Of a stretch of 64,000 bases of DNA, positions 54,692-64,000 are shown in pieces. Source of the DNA: Aphrocallistes beatrix (Eukaryota > Porifera > Hexactinellida > Sceptrulophora > Aphrocallistidae); the NCBI GenBank assembly GCA_963281255.1, contig OY725497.1, positions 4,022,968 to 4,086,967 of the forward strand. The letters are read 5' to 3'. Positions within the stretch are counted from its first letter, which is position 1, and the number at the start of each line of letters is the position of its first letter. Made by a program: the position numbers and the translations under genes. Under the pieces are notes generated by a model, which made no database searches, was not told the origin of the DNA, and saw only the letters and a program-made list of their open reading frames with translations.

Positions 54692-57600
54692 ATGTTGAAG
54701 GGTGCATACCGCATACTATCTCTCACAATATTCATACAATTTTATCAATCGCCTCAAGCTGTTAGTGGAACTACACACAGCATGGACCGGGGCCGCATAG
54801 ACCAGCACGTGTCTCGAGTGCTGAATACTATTCAGACAGCAGAAGAGCGAGTTCAGAAATCCTACACAGTAGCACACATGTATTCCAAGGTGGGAGAGTA
54901 CGACAAAGCTCTGCAGTACATTGATACATACCTCACGAGCTACCATAGCGACGCTCCCGCCTTCTATCTCAGAGGGTTTATCCTGGAGAAGAAGGGCAGA
55001 ATTCAGGACGCAATATCTGCTTATTCTGAGTCCCTCAAGCTGAAACCCAAGCAGAAAGAGCTCATTGCAAAGGTAATCTTTTTAAATTTATACGGAAGGA
55101 GCTAGGACAGTATTATACTAACTAAACTTTATGTAATATTAATATTTAGAATATTTGATTTATATTTGTCCGAATTGATTGGAGAACTGGCAAGTCACAA
55201 CATTTTAAAAAATACAATTTTTCCTTGCTAAAGTTCTGGTAGCTGAAATGGGTTTGTGATCTTAGATTTGTGATCTTCTCTCCACCCTGGACAAGTCCCC
55301 TGAGGCCGTGCTCGCTCACTGGCTAGAGCAAGGCAGACAGGTGGGGGTGACTGTTCCAACCATCCAGTCTCTCTTCGAGAAGTTGGCTATAACGAGAGGA
55401 GATGTCATAACTCTTGAAAGGTTCTACTTGGACCTGCTAAAGAAAAATCCTGCAGACCTCGCCACCTGCAAGAAACTGATCAATCTGAAGCTGGTGAGCA
55501 AGGACATCAAGTTTGCTAAGATGCTGGTTGATGAGACGAACAACAAATTCTCTCATGGAGCGGTTCGGCCTCTCGAAAACTTAGACTGGGTCCAGGTTTG
55601 CTACGCTGTCTACTACAGAGCCTACACTGTTAGGTAGCTCACTACATTGTCCTATATAGCGCATACTGTGCATGTGTGAGACCACTCAATTCTTTTCTTA
55701 GCGTCCAGGGCACTGCTACTCCGGAAGAAGAAGGAGTGAATCCGCTCTTGGAGCAGATAGTCCTCCTGTACGGAATGCTCGACTTCCTCAGCTATTCTTT
55801 CCTGATCAGCATCTCTGCTCCCGACGTCAAAGAGTCCAAGGATACCTTGCGTCGCCTGGACTCCCACCTCAGCACCCTCCTCACTGCTGTCGATAAGATG
55901 CACATCCATCCGAGTCAGAAGGTCCAATTCCAGATGCGCTGCTACGAATTCTTCGCGAGTTTCTGTCAGTTCTGCTCCTACCTCATCCTCAAGCTGGCGC
56001 ACGAGCGCGTGTACGAGCTAGAGAACATGCTCCAGCTCGCGGCGGTCTGCTTCTCCATATCCTTCTCAATCGCGCCTCCGTCCCTACAGCGGGAGGCCCC
56101 CACCTCTGAGCGGCTGCTGCACGTGGCCAACAAGAGGATGTGCGTGGTGGGGTATCTGCTCGCTGCTCTGATCAAGCAGAACAGTCAGGATTGGATGCAA
56201 AGATACGTGAAACCCAAACTCAGTGCTGAGGGGGTTTACAGCGTGATAGATGTGAGTGTGTGCTGCTGTTACATCCATTCTAACTTCTCAAGTATTATGC
56301 AGTGTTTATGTAGGTGTTGGAGCTTGAACCTCAGGACCTACGTCAAGCTCAGATAGGTCCCAGCTGTCTCCGCCTATTTCTTCCTCTGATAAACGTGGCC
56401 GACATATCCTGCACTCCCCCCTCCCGCACCCACCTCATGCGCTACCACGAGTCCTACTTCCGGGACTGCTACTACCACCTCCCCTCTCTCATCTGGCTCT
56501 GTCTCTCCGAGGTGACAGCTTACGACGCGCCTCCTTCTTTCCCTCGCTTGTTTGCATTCTCAAATAATCGGTTCGATTCCTTCATCGAAGAGAGTGAGAA
56601 TCTGACTCGCACAGACTTCCCCAGCTGTTCACGCATGGACATAGAGGCCTTCCTCTACCTGTCTGTCTTCGAGACGAAATACATTGATTCTGCAGAGAAC
56701 AACTTTCGCGTTTTGCTTCCCCTTAGCATGCACAGCCTGCCCATTCCAGAAACCAGGTGTAGCTTCTGGACTTCTCTCCTCACGCTCGACGAAGCTGCGT
56801 CCAACCGCAAACTCCTGATTAAGGAGGCATCCAAGCACAAGACGTGTGTGGAGAAGGGACTGGTTCCGATCCGCTGTCTCAAAAGGATGGAGCTGCCCAT
56901 CATCGTCCTGTTCAAGATTGCAGAGGCGTTTGAGCACAGACTGCTGCTCTGCACCGCGGACAGCTTCGGGTATTCGGAGGAGAGACACAGGTGGCTGATG
57001 GCTAGGAACGAACTGTACTGGAGCGAGACTCTGCGCGGGTTGGACATGAGCGAGGCAGGGGTGAGTTCCATCCGACCGGACGCGTCCCTCTCTGAAAGCC
57101 TCGCCGTGAAGCTCCTCTCGCTGCCCGCGCTCCGCGGCGCGAGGGAGGGGATGGGGGAGGAGAAGAGCCGGGAAATCAGAGCCCGCGCTGAGATGGCGCT
57201 AGCCGACCTGGCTCTCTGCAAGAATCACATCCTCAAAGCGGTCAGCCTCTACGAGAAGGTGGAACTGCCGCAAGCTGCTTGGAACCACGCCCAGCTGCTG
57301 AAGCACGTGGCCCTCTCAGGGGACCCCGGGATCCTGAGCGTGACCCAAGCCAGACCCACGACCTCCCACGACCTCTTGCTCCGGTCCCAGAAGATCCTCT
57401 CCGACTGGACGGAGAAGGATGAGGTCAGGAAAGCAGGGCTTTTGGAGAAGTTTCAATCTGAGCTCACCAGCCTGGATCAATCTATTCACGAGCACCTGTA
57501 CGAACTTGAAGATAGTATCCCCGCACCGCTCCGAAGCAGAGACTCTCCTCGTAAATCTCTCAATAGAGATCTGAACGGAGACTCCCCCACTCCCCCTCTC

Positions 57601-60600
57601 CCCTTTCCCTCCCACCCAACTGGTCCACAGTCCACATCTTCTCCGAAGACGCAGGCAGTAGTGAATGGAGATCCTCTCTCAGACCCGACTCTAAGTACGG
57701 AGGAGAAGATGCAACAGATGCAGCTGCAGAGAGAACGGATGCTGCTAGCGCTCAAGCAGAGGGAAGACATGATCTCCAACCTCACGAAGAAGAATGTAGA
57801 GCTGAAGGGCATCGTGCAGAACCTGCAGTTCTATTTCACCGACCAGAAGCTGCTGTTCAAGAACCCCAGAGACCCTGAACAGGCCACCCTACGTCCGGAG
57901 GACCTCGACAACCTGCCTACCCCGCAGCTACCCACTGTCCACAACCTGAGCGGGAGGAACCTATCTCTCTCTAACAGCAGTCCGCAGTATCCGTTCAACA
58001 ACTCCGCTTCTTCCAACAAAAGCCACACCCCTGTCAACTCCACACAACGCTCCATTCTCGAGGCTAGCCACGAGGAGGACTACATCGAGTCATTTTCCTC
58101 GCCACAGCTGCTCGCCAATCAGTCCAACGCAAAGAATCTGAGTTCGTATCTTGATGACTCATTTGAGCAACACAGACCCATCATCTCCTTAAAAGGAAAA
58201 GCACAGCCGCAAATGTCGGAGCAGGAAACAGCCAGTCCCTTCGCGAACTTGCAACTTAGTGGAGGAACGGGTAAACCCGGGCCCTTCCAAATTAATTTCC
58301 AGCCGCCACATTCAGAAGTGGCACCTAGTGTCTCAAATCAACCTCCCATGTATGATTTCAGTGCGAATGTGCACCCTCCATTCGCTCCCAAACAGTTCTC
58401 ATTCAAAGGTCTGAATCAAATTCCAACTGGACAACCGGATGTTCGCACCGAGACAGAAGGGAACACTTCAAGAGAGGATTACGTCTGCACTGCTGAATTC
58501 CAGCCCCTCGTGCAGCTGCCCCTTGTGAGGCTGGAGACGGGAGAAGAATCGGAGGAGGTGCTCTTCTGCAAGAGAGCTAAGCTCTTCAGGTTCAAGGAGG
58601 GAGGATGGGTAGAGAAGGGGGTCGGGGAGATGAAGGTGCTGAGACGCGGAGATGAGCAGAGGTGTCGCTTACTAATGCGTCGTGACAAGGTGATGAAACT
58701 CTGCTGCAACCACTTGATCCTCCCTAGCCTAGAGCTGAAGTCCCAGGCCTCGTCCGATAGGACGGTCACATGGGCCACCCATGCTGACTTCTCAGAAGTC
58801 GGAGAGCCAGAAGCCCTCACACTCGCGATTAGATTCAAGACAGCGGAGATAAAAGAGGAATTCATCGCAGCGGTTGAGACTTGTAAACAAATTCTAAAAG
58901 AATCGACGGTAAAAGCTATAACAGACAAGACTCAAGCTTCACCTCACACCTCTACACGCAAGCCTGAATCCACTCCCCCTCGAGGCCCACTGGTGGCTAC
59001 TGCTCCGCCCATTCTGGGATTCGGTTCCCCTCATCCTCCTCACCTCGACAGGCAAACGACAAACACGTCTGACTCGGATGGAGATACGGACATTCTTTCT
59101 GCTTCCTCCGACAACGGACATATGGTGTCGACGGGACCATTGAAGATAACCGAAGATAATATATATAGAGAGCAGACTCTGTTCAAAGAGCAAGCCATGC
59201 TGACTGTAAACGAGAATAAACAGATTCAGAATATCGGGAGTATTGTGATCACGGTGCTGGAAAATTCTGACACAGCTCAATACCGTGTTGTCATACAGAA
59301 GGAGAACTCCAATGAAATCTTTAGTGAGCATCAGATTTCAGCTACTTTTGACCTGCAACCGTATGTAGGCAAAAAAATGGACAAATCTTGGTTTTGGACA
59401 GACGAAATAAAGGAGAAGAAGTCTAAATATATTGTGCGTTTCTTCACGTCTGCCATTTCAGAAAAATTTAGCCAAGTTGTTCAAAAATGCATTGAAAGGA
59501 TCAATTCATTTCTCTCGGATATGTTTAATAACAAGCAAAAACCAAGTTCATTATTTGGAGTGGAAGCCATGCCAAACTTTACTTTCGGGAATCAGCCTCG
59601 GTTTCCAAAGGTCTCTGCCTCCAGCGGGGGTAGTTCTTTCGAACAAAGTATTCCATCTCCAACTATTCCTGGAAAATCCAATCGAACAATCGAAGAGAAA
59701 GCAAATGAATCGAATACCTCTCAGACTGAGACGAGTTATGAAGCAGAACCTTACTACGAGCCAGTCATAGTACTTCCTGAGCTGACAAACCTGAGGACAG
59801 GAGAGGAGGAGGAGGAAGTGATGTTTTGTGAACGAGCTAAGATATATCGCTTCGCGAATCAAGAATGGAAGGAACGAGGTCTTGGGGAGCTGAAAATATT
59901 AAGTAACCCGAATACAGGGAAATATCGAATTATTGTGCGCCGTGATGTCGTGAAGAAACTTTGTTGCAATCATTACATTACCAGCGACATGAAACTTAAA
60001 ACAAACCCAACTAGCGACAAGATTTGGGTCTGGAACACGCTTGCTGATTTTTCAGACGGGAGGCCACAAGCCGAACAGCTGGCTGCTCGGTTCAAAACTT
60101 TGGCCATTGTTAACCAGTTCCGAATTACGTTTGAAAAATGTCAATCCTATTTGAACGGAGAACCAAAGCCTAAAACTGAACCAGAAAATGTAAGTAGACC
60201 CAATGAGCGAGGAAAAGATAACGATTCGAAGCAGTCCGAAGCTTCTAACTCTGAAACTGAAGACGTGGTTATAGTATCCGTCACTCATCCGACAGAAGAT
60301 CAAGTTCGAAGAGCCCGTGAGTTTTTACTGCCTGACGGTTTCTATATGTTTGAAGAAAAGCCTCCTTGCTTCGGATGCTGTGGCTGTAGAGAAGATTTCC
60401 GTATTGAATACCAGAGCGAAATAACAGCTGATAATACTGACACTTCTCACCCTCTTGACACCCAGACTCCCTCCTCACATAGGCAAACTCAGTCCAAATC
60501 TGGAGCTATATTCGGGGGTAATTTAGGAAATTTGTCTTTCTCTTCTCTCCTCTCAACTCCATCGTCAGGATTCCAGGGAAATTCTGGCAATAGTTCATTC

Positions 60601-62232
60601 TCGAAGTACGCTAAGCCATTGTTTGGTTCGGGTCAAGGAGGAGAGGCTGATACTTCTGATTACGAGCCTGACAACCAGTATAAACCAGTGGTAGAACTAA
60701 CCGAGTTGGAAGAAATAAAAACAGGTGAAGAAGAGGAAGAAATCTTATTCATAAAGAGGGGCAAACTTTACAGATACGAGAATTCTCAATGGAAGGAAAG
60801 AGGAGTTGGAGAAATGAAGATACTGCACAACGCAGAGATGGGGAAGTACAGAGTGCTGATGCGCAGAGATCAAGTCAAGAAAATTTGTTGCAATCATTTT
60901 ATCACCTGTGAAATGAAATTGCGGTTACTCCATAACAATGACAAAACTCATGTTTGGCAAACTCTAGCAGATTACTCGGAAGAAACGCCGCATAATGAAA
61001 AACTGGCGATTCGTTTCAAGACGATTGAAATGGCTGAAGATTTTAGAAATTGTTTCGAAAAATGTCAGGAAGAGCTAATGAATCAAACTCTGAAACCGAT
61101 AAACCTTAATTCTGCCGAAGAGAAAATAGGAGAACTGAGTTCTAAAATACCTTTAGTATCCTCTGAAGAAAAGAACGAAAATAGAGATTCAGATGACGTC
61201 ATAGTTATCCCGCCTCTGGGCTCCGAAGATGTTGATCAGGGGACTGAAGTGGAGAAAGATGTCAAAGATGAGGGGAAGGAATCGGATGAGGTCACACTCG
61301 TCTCTCCGACTGATCCTACGGATAATAAACAGAGCTCTGGAGAGAGGAAGGATATCAAGGAAGAGGCAAGAGAATCAGATGATGATATCGTTTTCGTTTC
61401 TTCTGCTGAGCCAACTCCGGAGCAGATTGCCAAAGCAGAAGAGTTTATGTTACCCAGACACTTCTATCTCTACGAGAACAAAGCTCCATGTCCTGGATGT
61501 CCAGGTTGTGATGAAGAATTTGAAATTGTCTACGCGAATGAGAGAGCAGGTGTTGACAGCCCCACTGATGGTAGTAATAGCCACGTTATTAAAGAAATAA
61601 GGGATGCCAGTGAAGATGGCGAGAGTAAGGGCAGAGGCCCTCTTAAAGGGTCATTTTTTGGTTCAAAGATGGAAGGAGGTGATTCGTTCACCGATCTGGC
61701 GAAATCTGATGGCGCTCAGGGGTTCAAGAGTGGAGCTGGTAATCCATTCAAAACATTCGCTAAGCCTCTATTCGCAGAAAGCGACGAAGAACACTCACGA
61801 GAGTTTGAGTCTGATTCTAGTTTTAAGCCGATTGCCCAGTTACCTGAACTTCAAGACTTGGAAACAGGAGAGGAGAAAGAAGAGGTTCTTGCGTCTCATC
61901 TGTGTACGCTCTTAAGATATGTAGATAGTGAATGGAAGGAGAGAGGGAAGGGAGAAATCAAGATACTCTATAACCCAGATACTGAGAAGTTTCGAGTAGT
62001 GATGCGTCGTGATGTAATCAAGAAGGTCTGCTGTAACCACTACATAACCACTGGAATGAAAATTGCCCACCATCAAGGTAACGAGAAGCGTTTGGCATGG
62101 CGCACCAACGCTGATTTCTCTGAAGAGCCTCATAGAGCAGAAACCTTCGTGGCCGCATTTCGGAAACTTGAGGGAGCTAAAGATTTCTTTGAGACTTTTA
62201 GTAATTGCATCACGAAACAAAACACCACTTGA
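54692..62232 (+). CDS. RanBP2-like nucleoporin with RanBD repeats, four exons
   Basis: Exons: 54692-55072, 55266-55633, 55702-56251, 56314-62232, 2405 residues. The N-terminal 800 or so residues are helical and start with TPR-like repeats (YDKALQYIDTYL, GRIQDAISAYSESLKLKPKQKE). A coiled coil lies at about 900-955. Ran-binding domains lie at about 1159-1292, 1582-1714, 1889-2022 and 2271-2400 (each with TGEE..EEVLF, WKERG.GE.KIL, MRRD...KLCCNH, ADFSE). A fifth, degenerate one is at about 1383-1498. Two segments at about 1750-1802 and 2120-2173 (DIVFVSSAEPTPEQ..., LP..FY) resemble the IR motifs of vertebrate RanBP2 that bind UBC9. The zinc-finger array and cyclophilin domain are absent. Expected at cytoplasmic filaments of the nuclear pore, binding RanGTP. 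The exon 2 end is chosen on phase and on the TTCTTTTCTTAG acceptor; a longer intron (55596-55710) is less likely. Confidence 0.88.
55161..55197 (+). repeat. Dispersed TTTGTCCGAATTGATT repeat, fragment D
   Basis: TTTGTCCGAATTGATTGGAG followed by AACTGGCAAGTC, within intron 1 of the RanBP2-like gene. Confidence 0.55.
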
Positions 62233-62684
62233 TCCCACCCTGTCGATTTAACTAGTGTCTTAACAGATTTATATGTTTAGTTTATCTCGTTTTAATTCTT
62301 ATTCTTGAAGACTAGAATCAATTCCTGATCTGATTGAATCAAGCTCATCTTGTCTCCCCTTTAACACAACTGTTTCAGATATTACTTGTGTCTTGTTCTC
62401 ACAGGCTCATTAGTAACAACTCGTTTGAATTATTGCGTTTATTTCTGAATTTTGACCTACGTGCATACTTATATAATACTTCTTTAGTTATTGTCTCCTA
62501 CTTACAATTTACACACGTTTCTTATTTCTCTATTCTGTTCTTGATAACTTTTCGAAATGGAAATTCATTTTAGGCCACTGTTAATAGTTTTTCAGCTCCA
62601 AAAAAAGCTAGCTACAGCTTTATAGAGGGAACCGAAATTAATTAACATGACCATATATTTATTTTAGTAATTCAAAGGAGTTGA
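62233..62684. other. 3' flank of RanBP2-like gene
   Basis: AT-rich; nothing recognised. Small frames here are not supported. Confidence 0.35.
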
Positions 62685-63228
62685 CTGAATAAGGCCGAAT
62701 TGTCAAACTGGAATAAGGCCGAATTGTCAATCCGGAATAAGGCCGAATTATATTCATGACTGGAATAAGGCCGAATTATATTCATGACTGGAATAAGGCC
62801 GAATTATATTCAAGACTGGAATAAGGCCGAATTTTCACAACTGGATGAGTCGAGTGATATGTGCGTAATACTGAAATAAATAAGTGACAAAAAAGTTGAA
62901 TATACATTTTGCTTAAAAACACCTCACCAGGCGAATTTTCAAAATATTCCATGTCAAAAACCCTTAAAATCTCCCTGTTTCCCAACAAACCAAGTGATGC
63001 TCCCAATCGACCCTCCATTCTTTAGTTCACAAATTTAAAACCATTCTTCCCTAGATCCAAAATGAAAATTCGACCTTATTCCAGTTTTGAAAATTCGGCC
63101 TTATTCCAGTGTTGAATATTCGGCCTTATTCTAGTCATGAATTTAATTCGGCCTTATTCCGGATTGACAATTCGACTTTATTCCAGTCATGAATATTATT
63201 CGTCCTTATTCCATTCGGTTTTATTCAG
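62685..63228. mobile_element. Foldback element with inverted arrays of GGAATAAGGCCGAATT
   Basis: The left arm (62685-62850) has six tandem units of about 22-30 bases, each containing AATAAGGCCGAATT. The right arm (63068-63228) has seven units of the same motif in opposite orientation (AATTCGGCCTTATTCC). Both arms end CTGAATAA. The 220-base centre has no credible gene. The architecture is that of foldback/Tu-like or MITE elements with subterminal repeats. Confidence 0.8.
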
Positions 63229-63731
63229 CTTTCCCATTCAAAGGTCCCAACATCTGAATTATTTGGGCCCAGTCATTCTAAAATCTCATGTATTTCGCTA
63301 CTAATTATTTAGATAAACAAATTAATGTTATTATTTCGGAAATTATTGACTCCAATTCTGATTCGAATTGTCTTGTCTAGTCGCGTACTAAAGATAAGAA
63401 ATACGAACTACTTTATTCAACTTCTGAAATTGATTCAGTGACTATTCGTCGTAGGAGTCAGCTATTCAAATTTCAAGAGCTGTTTTATAGCACAAACCTC
63501 TTTGATAAGATACCATATAAACTAGCAATCTCTTCTTTCAAATCTGAGATATTCATTCGTGCACTCATTAATATTATCCTGATTTACTAATAATCACCCA
63601 TTTTAGCCTTTTATTTCCTTCTCGTACTGTGTTCATTCTAACTATTCGGCACCAGGTTTGTGGCGAGTTTATAAATAGTAATTTAATAATTCTCGAATTG
63701 CTATTACTCGTTTTTGCGTTTTAGTTTGGAT
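63229..63731. other. 5' flank of dynein gene
   Basis: AT-rich. It ends in a strong acceptor-like sequence (CGTTTTTGCGTTTTAG, AG at 63723-63724) eight bases before the dynein start codon. Confidence 0.4.
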
Positions 63732-64000
63732 ATGGCACAGGGCGGAGATTCTGGCTCCGACCAGCGTCTCAGCTTCGTAATGCAGTACGTTATGAAGTCA
63801 TTGAAGATTAAGTCTGACAAGTGGGAGAAGATGAAAAGCATCGAAGATAACGAAGTGTTGTTGAACGATTTCCTCGAAAGGGGAGATGCAATCTTCCTCG
63901 TTTTCTTCGTCAACACTACAGGGCAGCTATTGCCCATGGCCCAGTTCCCCAACTCCTGCAAGAACAAGATCATCTACTTCATCAAGCACAAGAGAGAAGC
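63732..64000 (+). CDS. Axonemal dynein heavy chain, outer-arm beta type, 5' end
   Basis: The first 89 codons of a gene cut by the window edge. The N-terminus reads SDQRLSFVMQYVMKSLKIK, DKWEKMKSIEDNEVLLNDFLE and ends IIYFIKHKRE. This pattern (xxRLxFI..YV.KSLK.K.DKW...EDN...DFLE, then YFIKK.RE) is typical of the start of outer-arm beta heavy chains (sea urchin beta chain; DNAH9/DNAH17 in vertebrates). It implies motile cilia. The ATG is the first in frame after an acceptor-like AG. Confidence 0.8.
   Translation, partial: MAQGGDSGSDQRLSFVMQYVMKSLKIKSDKWEKMKSIEDNEVLLNDFLERGDAIFLVFFVNTTGQLLPMAQFPNSCKNKIIYFIKHKRE

Noticed and set aside
55596-55710. Alternative intron for the RanBP2-like exon 2/3 junction (donor after CTGGGTCCAG)
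   Set aside because: In phase but with a weak donor and acceptor; the 68-base intron 55634-55701 has a better pyrimidine tract and typical length.
62685-63228. Prokaryotic-style replication origin (iterons)
   Set aside because: The surroundings are clearly nuclear animal DNA and the arrays are inverted arms of a foldback element.

Overview
The window is nuclear DNA of an invertebrate animal. Many genes have GT-AG spliceosomal introns, most of them only 60-75 bases unless a repeat has inserted. The gene set is animal: an Shc-type PTB-SH2 adaptor, an espin-like ankyrin protein, a TUBGCP3-type gamma-tubulin complex protein, a RanBP2-like nucleoporin, an axonemal dynein heavy chain and a pentameric ligand-gated channel. 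Spacers are AT-rich and full of small DNA-transposon derivatives (hAT-type MITEs with 8-bp duplications, a Tc1/mariner relic, foldback elements). I cannot name the species. A eukaryotic RNA-dependent RNA polymerase gene argues against vertebrates and most insects.

Layout. 1-1.1 kb is a decayed Ty3/gypsy integrase region. 1.4-4.6 kb is a seven-exon dihydropyrimidinase gene with an intronless mitochondrial-type methionine aminopeptidase nested antisense in its fourth intron. 4.6-19.3 kb is repeat-rich. It carries two copies of a tiny Maf-like bZIP gene within a segmental duplication, and a glycine amidinotransferase gene with an apparent frameshift. 19.3-25.5 kb is one uninterrupted 2069-codon ORF joining a P-loop kinase-like domain, a QDE-1/RDR-type RNA-dependent RNA polymerase and a UPF1/ZNFX1-like superfamily-1 helicase. 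It is the most unusual gene here. Next come a PSI-domain pentameric channel without the Cys-loop, a CTDNEP1 (Dullard) phosphatase, two FAAH-like amidases, TMEM144, TUBGCP3, UBA3, two DHRS11-like dehydrogenases, an amidinotransferase/DDAH-like enzyme (minus strand), an orphan multi-pass membrane protein (minus strand), an espin-like gene, an Shc-like gene, a RanBP2-like gene, and the 5' end of an outer-arm beta-type dynein heavy chain cut by the window edge.

Two genome-wide themes stand out. Tandem paralogue pairs (FAAH and DHRS11) share nearly identical blocks that begin at the start codon and stop abruptly, which points to gene conversion, possibly templated by cDNA. Several start codons follow a pyrimidine-rich AG by 0-11 bases, which suggests spliced-leader trans-splicing or 5'-UTR introns. 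The genes are mostly independent housekeeping, signalling and cytoskeletal loci and not a pathway cluster. The RNA polymerase-helicase fusion is itself a candidate one-chain module for small-RNA amplification.
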